A stretch of 64,000 nucleotides of DNA from assembly GCF_014204815.1 (NCBI RefSeq), contig NZ_JACHMC010000001.1, positions 620,001-684,000 on the forward strand, in the 5' to 3' direction. Shown here piece after piece: positions 49,627 through 57,597 of this stretch. The notes under the pieces were generated by a model that saw only the letters and a list, made by a program, of their open reading frames with translations, made no database searches and was not told where the DNA came from. This DNA comes from Micrococcus flavus (GTDB lineage Bacteria > Actinomycetota > Actinomycetes > Actinomycetales > Micrococcaceae). Every line of letters starts with the position of its first letter. Positions within the stretch are counted from its first letter, which is position 1. The translations under genes were made by a program, and so were the position numbers.

Positions 49627-50466
49627 GTGACCTCACCGCAGCCGCACTTCACCCCCGCCCACGACGCCTCCCTCGCCTCCACCCGGGTGGGGGAGGGCCC
49701 GCGCCGCGTCGCCTTCCTGCACGGGCTCATGGGCCGGGGCCGCAACTTCACGGGGATCGCCAAGGACCTCGCGGACGACTTCACGTGCGAGCTGATCGAC
49801 CTGCCGGACCACGGCCAGTCCCCGTGGACGGACCGCGTGGACTACCAGGAGATCGCGGACCGCGTGGCGGCGCACCTGCGGGCCGGGCTCGCCGCGGAGG
49901 GCCCCGTCCACCTCGTGGGCCACTCGATGGGCGGCAAGGTGTCCATGGCGCTCGCCCTGCGCCACCCGGACCTCGTGGACCGCCTCGTGGTGGTGGACAT
50001 CGCCCCCCGCATGTCCGAGTCCGCTACGGACGAGTTCGTCCACCTGCTCGGGACCATGCGCCGCATGGACCTGGCCTCGTACGGCTCCCGTGCGGAGGCG
50101 GACGCGGCCATGGCCGAGCACGTCCACGACGAGCGCGTGCGCGGCTTCCTGCTGCAGAACCTCCGCCGGGAGTCGGGCCGGTTCTCCTGGCAGCCGAACA
50201 TCGACATGCTCTTCGAGCACCTCGAGCAGGTGGGCCGCTTCCCCGACCCCGTGGTCCCCGAGGATCCGGAGCGCGTGTTCGACCGGCCCGTGCTGTGGCT
50301 CGGGGGTGCGGACTCCGACTACATCCGGGACGAGGACGTGCCGGGGATGAGGGCCCTGTTCCCGCGCGTCGTGCGGGTGACGGTGCGGGACGCGTCCCAC
50401 TGGGTCCACGCGGACCAGCCGGAGGCGTTCGTCACCGCGCTGCGCACCTTCCTCACCGCGGACTGA
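49627..50466 (+). CDS. Alpha/beta hydrolase (YbfF-like esterase)
   Basis: 279-residue hydrolase. FLHGLMGRGRNFTGIAKDLA gives the oxyanion region, HLVGHSMGGKVSMALALRHP the nucleophile Ser, VVVDIAPRMSES a YbfF-type strand, and RDASHWVHADQPEAF the catalytic His. The combination DLPDHGQSPW and VDIAP is typical of small acyl esterases such as YbfF or human ABHD11. GTG 49627 is leaderless. It ends 11 bases from the convergent DUF808 gene. Confidence 0.8.
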   Translation: MTSPQPHFTPAHDASLASTRVGEGPRRVAFLHGLMGRGRNFTGIAKDLADDFTCELIDLPDHGQSPWTDRVDYQEIADRVAAHLRAGLAAEGPVHLVGHSMGGKVSMALALRHPDLVDRLVVVDIAPRMSESATDEFVHLLGTMRRMDLASYGSRAEADAAMAEHVHDERVRGFLLQNLRRESGRFSWQPNIDMLFEHLEQVGRFPDPVVPEDPERVFDRPVLWLGGADSDYIRDEDVPGMRALFPRVVRVTVRDASHWVHADQPEAFVTALRTFLTAD

Positions 50467-50477
50467 CGGCGCCGGCG

Positions 50478-51419
50478 TCAGTGCGCCAGGGTGTCCTTCT
50501 TCCCGCGCACGCGGTCCACCACCGCCATGATCCCCACCACGAGGGTGCCCCACAGCAGGCCCCACGCGGCGGAGGTGAGGGTCTCCACGAGCCAGGCGAC
50601 GACGCCGCCGGCCGCCTCCACGGCGTGCACGACCTCGTGCTGGAGATCGTACGGCCAGGGCAGGCCCAGGGCGGAGAGCTCCATCAGCACGATGTGGCCG
50701 CCCACCCACAGCATCGCCACGGTGCCGATCGCGGTGATCACGCCGAGCACCACCGGCATGGCCTTGACCAGGCCGGCGCCGAACGAGCGGCCGCCCGAGG
50801 TGCGGGCGTTCTGATTCATGTGCAGGCCGATGTCGTCCATCTTCACGATCAGCGCCACGGCGCCGTAGACCACCACGGTGATCATCACGGCCACCACCGC
50901 CAGGATCGCGGCCTTGAGCCAGAAGGACTGGTCCGCCACCTCGTTCATGGAGATCACCATGATCTCCGCGGAGAGGATGAAGTCCGTGGTGATGGCCCCG
51001 CGCACCACCTTGTCCTCCGCCTCGGGGCCCTGCTCCACGGCCGGCGCCTCGTGCGACGCGTGGTGGCCGGTGAGCTTGCCCCACACCTTGTGCGCGCCCT
51101 CGTAGGAGAGGTACGTGCCGCCGGCGATCAGCAGCCACGGCAGCAGCCACGGGGCCAGCCAGTCGATGATCAGCAGCGCAGGCAGGATGAACACCAGCTT
51201 GTTTCGCAGCGAGCCCTTGGTGATGCGCCAGATCATGGGCAGCTCGCGCTTCGCTGCCGCGCCGGACATGTACTGCGGCGTCACCGCGGCGTCGTCCACC
51301 ACCACGCCGGCGGCCTTCGCGCTCGCCTTGGCGGCACCGGCGGCGACGTCGTCCACGCTCGCCGCGGCCAGGCGCGCCAGGGCGGCGACGTCGTCGAGCA
51401 GGGCTACCAAACCACTCAT
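50478..51419 (-). CDS. DUF808 (YedI-like) membrane protein
   Basis: 313-residue DUF808 protein. It begins MSGLVALLDDVAALARLAAA, has DDVAAGAAKASAKAAGVVVD and DDAAVTPQYM, the family hallmark, then about seven membrane segments and KVWGKLTGHHASHE, AITTDFILSAEIMVISMNEV. Function unknown; E. coli YedI belongs to the same family. ATG 51419 is the family start. Confidence 0.85.
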   Translation of the reverse strand: MSGLVALLDDVAALARLAAASVDDVAAGAAKASAKAAGVVVDDAAVTPQYMSGAAAKRELPMIWRITKGSLRNKLVFILPALLIIDWLAPWLLPWLLIAGGTYLSYEGAHKVWGKLTGHHASHEAPAVEQGPEAEDKVVRGAITTDFILSAEIMVISMNEVADQSFWLKAAILAVVAVMITVVVYGAVALIVKMDDIGLHMNQNARTSGGRSFGAGLVKAMPVVLGVITAIGTVAMLWVGGHIVLMELSALGLPWPYDLQHEVVHAVEAAGGVVAWLVETLTSAAWGLLWGTLVVGIMAVVDRVRGKKDTLAH

Positions 51420-51596
51420 GGGTGTGCTCCTCGGGGTGTGCGCTCCCGCGGCGGTCGCGGCGCGGTGTCGAGCATAACGGGACCAGCCCCGGCGGGTGCG
51501 CCCCGAGCGAGGGGTCCGGGCCCCGCGCGGCGGGCGTCTAGGGTGGGCTCTCGGGGCGCCCCGCCTCACAGACCCGAGCGTCCAGGAGAACCCCCC

Positions 51597-52130
51597 ATGA
51601 CCGTCGACGTCGGCCCCGCCCCCGGACGGACCCGTCCTGCTCCGCGCGGACCGGGTGGCCGCCGTGCCCTCGTGGGCCGCCCGGTGTTCGCCTCCGCGGC
51701 ACTGCGCCGGGTGGTGTACGCCGTGGTATTCGAGGCGCTGGCGGTGCTCTTCACCACCGGCATCCTCGCGGCCCTGGGCAACGCCGGCGGCCCGTCCCTC
51801 ATGGTGGCGGTGGTCTCCTCGACGGTGGCCCTCCTGTGGAACGTGCTGTTCAACACCCTGTTCGAGCGGTTCGAGCGCCGCGTGGGCGTCACCCACCGGC
51901 CGTGGTGGATGCGCGCGGCGCACGCCGTGGGCTTCGAGGGCGGCCTGCTGGTGTTCCTCGTGCCGGCCGTGGCCCTCGTGCTGGGCGTCGGGCTGGGGGA
52001 GGCCTTCCTGATCGAGGCCGGCCTGCTCGTGTTCTTCCTCGTCTACGCGGCCGTGTACGCCTACGCCTTCGACTCGGTGTTCGGGCTCCCCACCCAGTCC
52101 GTGCGGCCGCGCCCCGCGGCCGCCCGCTGA
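51597..52130 (+). CDS. PACE-family efflux transporter
   Basis: 177-residue protein of the proteobacterial-antimicrobial-compound-efflux type. Two tandem BTP-like repeats of two helices each: RVVYAVVFEALAVLFTTGIL with LLWNVLFNTLFERFERRVG, and AAHAVGFEGGLLVFLVPAVA with VYAAVYAYAFDSVFGLP. WN..FN and Y..FD are the family motifs, and the Glu in helix 1 is conserved. It would export biocides such as chlorhexidine or natural polyamines. ATG 51597 follows CAGGAGA. Shorter tail and extra 25-residue Pro/Arg-rich N terminus are specific to this copy. Confidence 0.75.
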   Translation: MTVDVGPAPGRTRPAPRGPGGRRALVGRPVFASAALRRVVYAVVFEALAVLFTTGILAALGNAGGPSLMVAVVSSTVALLWNVLFNTLFERFERRVGVTHRPWWMRAAHAVGFEGGLLVFLVPAVALVLGVGLGEAFLIEAGLLVFFLVYAAVYAYAFDSVFGLPTQSVRPRPAAAR

Positions 52131-52146
52131 CCGGGCCGTCCCGGTC
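52129..52146. terminator. Hairpin between convergent PACE and patatin genes
   Basis: GACCGGG pairs with CCCGGTC around a 4-base loop, overlapping the PACE stop codon and 24 bases from the patatin stop, so it can serve both strands. Confidence 0.5.
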
Positions 52147-52169
52147 CGGACGCGGGCGCCGTCGTCGGT

Positions 52170-53060
52170 TCAGAGGCCCAGGAACTCCCGGATGGCGGGC
52201 ATCTCCCGCCGGGCCTGCGCCAGCCCCAGCTCGTGAGCGGCGGCCAGCTTCGCCACGGACCGCTCCCCGTTGGACACCGGCATGGTCTCGGGGACGAACA
52301 GGTAGGCGCTGCCCTCGCGCTCCATCTGGAACAGGCGCTCCCGCGTGGCGTTGTACCGCTCCCAGCGCGTGAGCAGCGCCTCGGCCACGGCGGGGTACTT
52401 CCGGAAGGCCCGCTGGTAGAACGCGGGGAAGCGCTCGGGCCCCTTGACGTAGGAGCGCTCGCGGGTCATCACCACGAACAGCCGCTCGAAGCCCGCCTCC
52501 TCGGCGGCGGTCACCGGGATGCCGCCGTCCACGCCGAGGGCGCCGTCCACGAACACCGTGCCCTCCGCGTGCACCGGGGGCATGAGGATGGGCATGGTCG
52601 AGGACGCCCGCACGCGCACCATGAGGTCCCGCAGGGTCCCCATGTCCTCGCGGGTCCACCAGCGGGTCTCGCCCGTGACCGCGTCGAAGCCGGCGAGCAC
52701 CAGGCGCGCGGGGTTGGCCTCGAACGTGGCGAAGTCGTACGGCAGGTCCGCCTCCGGCAGGCCCGCGTGCTCGTAGATGTACTCCGCGTTGAACATGCCC
52801 TTGCCGCGCAGGAAGGTCCGCCAGTTGCCGAACCGCGGGTCGTCCGCGAAGTCCACGAACGCCTGCCGCGCGCGCTCGGGGGAACGGGCCAGGTAGTTCA
52901 CGGAGTTGGAGGAGCCGGCGGAGATCCCCGCCACGAAGTCCACGTGCACGCCCGCGCGCAGCAGCTCGACCACCACGGCCGAGGTGTACGAGGCGCGCAT
53001 GCCCCCGCCCTCGAACAGCAGTGCGGTGTCCGTGACGTTGGACGTCAGCGTCTCGTGCAT
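52170..53060 (-). CDS. Patatin-like phospholipase (RssA/YjjU-type)
   Basis: 296-residue patatin-fold esterase. The oxyanion glycine motif is [17 protein letters not shown], the nucleophile elbow [16 protein letters not shown] and the catalytic Asp in [14 protein letters not shown]. These give a complete Ser-Asp dyad of a lipid acyl hydrolase. It resembles YjjU-type patatins with the C-terminal DUF6363-like region ([20 protein letters not shown]). ATG 53060 starts MHETLTSNV; the upstream in-frame ATG at 53105 lies in arginine-rich sequence. Confidence 0.85.
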   Translation of the reverse strand: MHETLTSNVTDTALLFEGGGMRASYTSAVVVELLRAGVHVDFVAGISAGSSNSVNYLARSPERARQAFVDFADDPRFGNWRTFLRGKGMFNAEYIYEHAGLPEADLPYDFATFEANPARLVLAGFDAVTGETRWWTREDMGTLRDLMVRVRASSTMPILMPPVHAEGTVFVDGALGVDGGIPVTAAEEAGFERLFVVMTRERSYVKGPERFPAFYQRAFRKYPAVAEALLTRWERYNATRERLFQMEREGSAYLFVPETMPVSNGERSVAKLAAAHELGLAQARREMPAIREFLGL

Positions 53061-53130
53061 CTCGTGTGGCCTCCCGTTCGCCCTGCGCCGAGTCCCGCGC
53101 GACACGCGCCCGCCCGGCCTCGCGCCATCC

Positions 53131-53136
53131 TAGGCT
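53131..53136 (+). promoter_or_regulatory. Leaderless-type -10 (TAGGCT) of tpx
   Basis: TAGGCT ends 7 bases before ATG 53144. Confidence 0.55.
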
Positions 53137-53143
53137 GTCCGCC

Positions 53144-53644
53144 ATGGCCACCACCCACTTCCAGAGCACCCCCGTCCGCACCGTGGGCGAGCTGCCCGCG
53201 GTCGGCTCCGCCGCTCCCGCCTTCACCCTCACGGGACAGGACCTCGGGGCCGTCGGGCTCGCCGACCTGGCCGGGCGCACCGTGGTGCTGAACATCTTCC
53301 CGTCCCTGGACACCGGTGTGTGCGCGCAGTCCGTGCGCCGGTTCAACGAGGAGGCCGCCGGACTCGAGGGCACCTCCGTCCTCGCCGTGTCCGCCGACCT
53401 GCCGTTCGCCGCCGCCCGCTTCTGCTCGGCGGAGGGCATCGACGCCGTCACCCCCGCCTCCGTCTTCCGCTCGGACTTCGGCACGGACTACGGCGTGGAG
53501 CTCGCGGAGGGCCCCATGGCGGGGCTGCTCGCGCGCGCCGTCGTCGTGATCGACGCCGAGGGCCGCGTGGTGCACACCGAGCTGGAGGACGAGATCACCG
53601 CCGAGCCGGACTACGAGGCCGCCCTGGCCGCCGCGCGCGGCTGA
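53144..53644 (+). CDS. tpx: Thiol peroxidase Tpx (atypical 2-Cys peroxiredoxin)
   Basis: 166-residue peroxiredoxin that reduces hydrogen peroxide and alkyl hydroperoxides. The peroxidatic Cys 60 lies in [20 protein letters not shown] and the resolving Cys 94 in ARFCSAEGI, the same spacing as E. coli Tpx (60/94). Full-length. The HtrA-like gene begins 5 bases after its stop, so the two stress genes form an operon. Leaderless start. Confidence 0.95.
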   Translation: MATTHFQSTPVRTVGELPAVGSAAPAFTLTGQDLGAVGLADLAGRTVVLNIFPSLDTGVCAQSVRRFNEEAAGLEGTSVLAVSADLPFAAARFCSAEGIDAVTPASVFRSDFGTDYGVELAEGPMAGLLARAVVVIDAEGRVVHTELEDEITAEPDYEAALAAARG

Positions 53645-53649
53645 TCCCG

Positions 53650-54870
53650 GTGACCGGCGCCCCGTCCTCCTGGCCGCCCCCGGCCCCGCCGCCCGGGTGG
53701 CCGCAGCCCCCACGCCCGCGGCGACGCTCGCCGGTGACGGTCCTGATCAGCGTCCTCGGTGTGCTCGGCGCGGTGGTGCTGGCCGCGGGGCTGGCGCTGC
53801 TGGTCGCCGGGCGCATGGGGGATGTGGCCGCACGGCAGGGGACGGAGGCGGCGGCCCCCCGCGCGTCGAGCGAGGAGGTGCGGGCGCTCGCGGCCGGCCT
53901 CGAGGGTGCCCACGACGGCGTGGCCGTGGACTGGGACGGCGCGGTGGGGTCAGGCCCGGATCTCGCCGCCGGCGCCCGGGTGGACGACGCTCCGGGCGTG
54001 CTCCTCGTGGAGACCACGCTGGGCACCATGATGGGCACCGGGACCGGGATCGTGCTGTCCGAGGACGGGCTCGCGATCACCAACTACCACGTGGTGGAGG
54101 ACTCCTCGGACGTCTTCGTCACCGTGGCGGACACGGGGCGGCGGTACACGGCCACGGTCCTGGGCAGGGACGCCGAGCACGACATCGCCGTCCTGGACGT
54201 GGAGGACGCCGCGGACCTGACCACCACGAGCGTGTCCCGGCAGCTCCCCGCCCGCGGAGACCAGGTGGCCGCCGTCGGGAACGGCTCCGGGCAGGGCCAC
54301 CTGACGGCCGTGGGCGGCGAGGTGCTGCGGACCGACCAGTCGATCATGGCGGCCACCGAGGGGACGGACGACTTCGCCCGCCTCACCGGGCTCATCCAGA
54401 CGGACGCGGACGTGGTCCCCGGCTACTCCGGCGGGCCGCTCGTGGACGCCGAGGGCCAGGTGGTGGGCGTGACCGTCGCCGCGAGCGAGGGGACCACCGC
54501 GGAGGAGGTGGACGGCTTCGCCATCCCCCTGGACGTGGCCTTCGACGTGGTGGCCCAGGTCCTCTCGGGGGAGGAGACGGACACCGTGAGCATCGGGGCG
54601 GACGGCTCGCTGGGGATCATGGTCTCCGGCTCGGGAGACGGCGTGGAGGTCCTCCGGGTGGACCCGGGCTCGGCCGGCGAGGAGATCGGCCTCGCGCCGG
54701 GCGACGTGATCACCGCCGTGGACGGCACGGAGGTGGGGGGCAATGCCTCGCGGATGTCCCGGCTGGTCAACGACCACAACGCGGGGGAGCGGATCGCCGT
54801 CGCGTGGCGGACCCCCGACGGGACCGAGCGTGAGGCCGAGGCGGTCCTCCAGGAGGCGCGCTACAACTGA
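53650..54870 (+). CDS. HtrA-like S1C serine protease with PDZ domain
   Basis: 406 residues. A Pro/Arg-rich cytoplasmic N terminus leads to one membrane anchor (about 28-52), placing the protease outside the cell. Catalytic triad: His 147 in ITNYHVVEDS, Asp 178 in HDIAVLDV, Ser 260 in PGYSGGPLVD. The usual GNSGGPL is GYSGGPL here. A PDZ domain follows (GSLGIMVSGSGDGVEVLRVD, LAPGDVITAVDGTEVGGNAS). It would degrade damaged envelope proteins. GTG 53650 is the only start near the tpx stop; with the operon it links peroxide defence and protein quality control. Confidence 0.85.
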   Translation: MTGAPSSWPPPAPPPGWPQPPRPRRRSPVTVLISVLGVLGAVVLAAGLALLVAGRMGDVAARQGTEAAAPRASSEEVRALAAGLEGAHDGVAVDWDGAVGSGPDLAAGARVDDAPGVLLVETTLGTMMGTGTGIVLSEDGLAITNYHVVEDSSDVFVTVADTGRRYTATVLGRDAEHDIAVLDVEDAADLTTTSVSRQLPARGDQVAAVGNGSGQGHLTAVGGEVLRTDQSIMAATEGTDDFARLTGLIQTDADVVPGYSGGPLVDAEGQVVGVTVAASEGTTAEEVDGFAIPLDVAFDVVAQVLSGEETDTVSIGADGSLGIMVSGSGDGVEVLRVDPGSAGEEIGLAPGDVITAVDGTEVGGNASRMSRLVNDHNAGERIAVAWRTPDGTEREAEAVLQEARYN

Positions 54871-54879
54871 GCCGCCGGC

Positions 54880-55683
54880 TTAGGCGAGCAGGTCGAGGGA
54901 GACCAGCATGACGGCGATCCCCGACAGCGCGCCCAGCAGCGCGGGGGTGCGTCCGCCGGCGCGCTGGGCCTCGGGGAGCAGGGCGTGCAGGCTCAGCGCC
55001 ACCATGACGCCGGACACCAGGGCGTACACCGCACCGAGCACCGCGGGTGTCAGGAACGGGGCCAGCACCAGGTAGCCGACCAGGGCGCCCGCCGGCTCGG
55101 CGATGCCGGCCACGGCCGCCCACGTGAAGGCCCGGCGCCGCGAGCCCGTCGCCGTGCGCACGGGGACGGCGACGGCGATCCCCTCCGGGACGTTGTGCAC
55201 CGCCATCGCGACGGCCAGGGCGAGCCCCACCGAGGGGTCCTCCAGCGCCCCGGCGAAGGTCACGAACCCCTCCGGCAGATTGTGGGCCGCGATCGCGACG
55301 GCGGTCACGGCACCGAGGCGGGCCATGCGTCGGGCGGCCACGCCCGTGCCGTCCGGGGCGGCCGGCCCGACGACGTCGCCCGGGACCGGGGGCGTGGGCT
55401 CCGGCACCAGGTGTTCCAGCAGCAGGTACGCCCCGGCTCCGGCCAGGAGCGCGGCGACCGCCGCGAGGCCCCCGGCCGAGCCCACCCCGGCGGCCAGCCC
55501 CTCACCCGCGGCGGGCATCATCTCCGCCAGGGAGACCGTCACCATCACTCCGGCGGCGAGCCCGAGGGCCACGGCCAGCCCGCGGCCGGAGATCGGCCGT
55601 CCGACGGCACCGAGGGCCCCGCCGAGGGCGGTCGAGGCCCCGGCGAGGGCGGTCAGTGACAGGGCCGTCCAGAACGGGTCCAC
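54880..55683 (-). CDS. ZIP-family metal transporter
   Basis: 267-residue membrane protein with eight helices. The metal-binding signatures are AIAAHNLPEGFVTFAG (TM4) and MAVHNVPEGIAVAVPV (TM5), which hold the conserved histidines and glutamates for Zn2+ or Fe2+ uptake. The loop between TM3 and TM4 is short, with few histidines. GTG 55683 has GAGGAGG upstream on the minus strand. It ends convergently 9 bases from the HtrA-like gene. Confidence 0.85.
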   Translation of the reverse strand: MDPFWTALSLTALAGASTALGGALGAVGRPISGRGLAVALGLAAGVMVTVSLAEMMPAAGEGLAAGVGSAGGLAAVAALLAGAGAYLLLEHLVPEPTPPVPGDVVGPAAPDGTGVAARRMARLGAVTAVAIAAHNLPEGFVTFAGALEDPSVGLALAVAMAVHNVPEGIAVAVPVRTATGSRRRAFTWAAVAGIAEPAGALVGYLVLAPFLTPAVLGAVYALVSGVMVALSLHALLPEAQRAGGRTPALLGALSGIAVMLVSLDLLA

Positions 55684-55794
55684 GCGTCGGCCTCCTCCGG
55701 ATCGGCGGTCGGCGCGGACAGGACGGTCCGCGGGGTCGTCCGCCATCCTAGGTGGACGGGCCGCCCCTGCCCGCCCCGACCACAGGAGCCCACC

Positions 55795-57345
55795 ATGCCC
55801 CGCAGACCGTCCCCGCCCACCCGCCTGACCGGTCTCGCCGACCGCCTCGGCCTCCCCCTCGGCGCGGACCGCGCCGCCCCCGGCGAGGGGTTCGCCCTGC
55901 CGCGCGGGGCTGAGCCCGGACGCGCCGTCGTCGTGGGCTCGGGCCCCAACGGCCTGACCGCCGCCGCCCTGCTGGCCCGGGAGGGCTGGGAGGTGGACGT
56001 GTACGAACGGCACTGCGCGCCGGGCGGGGCGAGCGCCTCGGGCCCGGTGCTGGGGGAGGGGACCGTGGTGGACCTCGGTGCCGCCGCGCACCCGTTCGGC
56101 GTGGCGAGCCCGGTGTTCCGCGAGCTCGACCTCACCGGCCACGGACTGCGGTGGCTCCATCCGGAGCTGCCCATGGGGCATCCCCTGCCGGGCGGCCCCG
56201 CGGCGCTCCTGCACCGGGACCTGGACCGCACGGCCGAGGGCCTCGGCAGGGACGCCCGCGCGTGGCGGGCGGTGCACGGAGCCCTCGTGCGGCAGCCCGA
56301 GAAGCTCGTCGAGGACGTGCTCGGTCCCATGCTGCGGCCCTGGCCGCACCCCGTGGCCATGGCGCAGCTGGGCCTGCGCGCCCCGTGGCCGGCGGCGTGG
56401 ACGGCCCGGGCCGCCTTCCGCACCGAGCAGGCCCGCGCCCTGTACACGGGCTCGGCCGTGCACGCGATCCTGCCCCCCGGCCGGCCCCTGACCAGCGCGT
56501 TCGGCGCCCTGTTCGGCGCGTTGGGCATGACCACCGGCTGGCCCGTCGCCGAGGGCGGCTCGGGTGCGATCGTCGCCGCGCTGGTCGCGGTGCTCGAGGA
56601 CCACGGCGGCCGGCTGCACCTGGACCATGACGTGAGGGATCTGCGTGAGCTGCCCGCCGCGGACGCGGTCCTGCTGGACATGACGCCGCGCCAGGTGGCC
56701 GCACTGGCCGGGACGGACCTGCCCGCCGGCTACGCCCGGGCCCTGCGGCGCTGGCGCTACGGCGCGGCCGTGTCCAAGGTGGACTTCCTCCTGGACGGGC
56801 CCATCCCCTGGACGGATGCGGCCCTGACGGGCGCCGGCACGGTGCACCTCGGCGGCACGTCGGCGCAGATCCAGCACGCCGAGGCCGAGGCCGCCGCCGG
56901 CCGCATGCCCGAGCAGCCGTTCGTCATGCTCTGCCAGCAGCAGGCGGCGGACTCCTCGCGCGCCACGGGCGCGGCCGCGGGCCGCACCGTGGTGTGGTCC
57001 TACGCCCACGTCCCGCACGGCTGGGCCGGAGACGTGCGGCCGCTGATCGAGGAGCAGGTCGAGCGGTTCGCCCCCGGCTTCCGGGACCGGATCGTGCACG
57101 CCGAGGCCTCCCGGCCCGCCGACCTCGAGGCGTGGGACTCCAACCTGGTGGGCGGGGACATCGCCGGCGGTTCGATGGGCGGGCTGCAGCTGCTCCTGCG
57201 CCCTGCCCCGACCCCCGTGCCGCACCGCGCGGGCCGACCGGGCCTCTACCTGGCCTCCGCCTCCACGCCGCCCGGCGCCGGCGTCCACGGCATGGCCGGC
57301 GCCTGGGCCGTCCGCACCCTGCTGGCCGACCGCGTCGTCCGGTGA
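55795..57345 (+). CDS. FAD-dependent oxidoreductase, phytoene-dehydrogenase-like (CrtI/CrtO-like)
   Basis: 516-residue flavoprotein. The dinucleotide-binding motif AVVVGSGPNGLTAAALLARE is followed by VYERHCAPGGASASGPVLGE, as in phytoene desaturases and retinol-saturase-like enzymes. TSAFGALFGALGMTTGWPVA with EGGSGAIVAALVAVLEDHGG and the C-terminal PGLYLASASTPPGAGVHGMA-like FAD site follow. About 40 residues precede the Rossmann fold. AGGAG lies upstream of ATG 55795. No other carotenoid gene is nearby, so the substrate is open. Confidence 0.85.
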   Translation: MPRRPSPPTRLTGLADRLGLPLGADRAAPGEGFALPRGAEPGRAVVVGSGPNGLTAAALLAREGWEVDVYERHCAPGGASASGPVLGEGTVVDLGAAAHPFGVASPVFRELDLTGHGLRWLHPELPMGHPLPGGPAALLHRDLDRTAEGLGRDARAWRAVHGALVRQPEKLVEDVLGPMLRPWPHPVAMAQLGLRAPWPAAWTARAAFRTEQARALYTGSAVHAILPPGRPLTSAFGALFGALGMTTGWPVAEGGSGAIVAALVAVLEDHGGRLHLDHDVRDLRELPAADAVLLDMTPRQVAALAGTDLPAGYARALRRWRYGAAVSKVDFLLDGPIPWTDAALTGAGTVHLGGTSAQIQHAEAEAAAGRMPEQPFVMLCQQQAADSSRATGAAAGRTVVWSYAHVPHGWAGDVRPLIEEQVERFAPGFRDRIVHAEASRPADLEAWDSNLVGGDIAGGSMGGLQLLLRPAPTPVPHRAGRPGLYLASASTPPGAGVHGMAGAWAVRTLLADRVVR

Positions 57346-57597
57346 GAGCGCTTCAGGCGCCGTGCCCCAGAGGCCGGGCCTCGGAACGCCGCGCTGACGG
57401 GCTGCCGTGGCGGGGCGGGGAGGACGCGGCATGACACGCCCAGGGGGCGGCTTTCCGTTACACGGAGATACCCGCTACAGTGTGTCTCATCTCACGGAGT
57501 GGTCATGATCCACGCCACACCGGAGGTCGTCCCACGCAGGCGGATCCCCCTCCTGCCGGGTCGCCCTTGCACCTTCAGATGAACGGAAGATCCTTCC
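57346..57597. other. 252-base intergenic region before the ABC importer operon
   Basis: Contains a short hairpin (GAGGC-CGG-GCCTC near 57371) after the oxidoreductase gene and the promoter of the importer operon at 57453-57481. The roughly 115-base leader between the promoter and the first gene has no obvious riboswitch fold. Confidence 0.4.
57453..57481 (+). promoter_or_regulatory. Promoter of the importer operon (TTCCGT-N17-TACAGT)
   Basis: -35 TTCCGT (57453-57458) and -10 TACAGT (57476-57481) with an ideal 17-base spacer, in a locally AT-richer patch. Transcription would start near 57488, leaving a 110-base leader. Confidence 0.5.
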
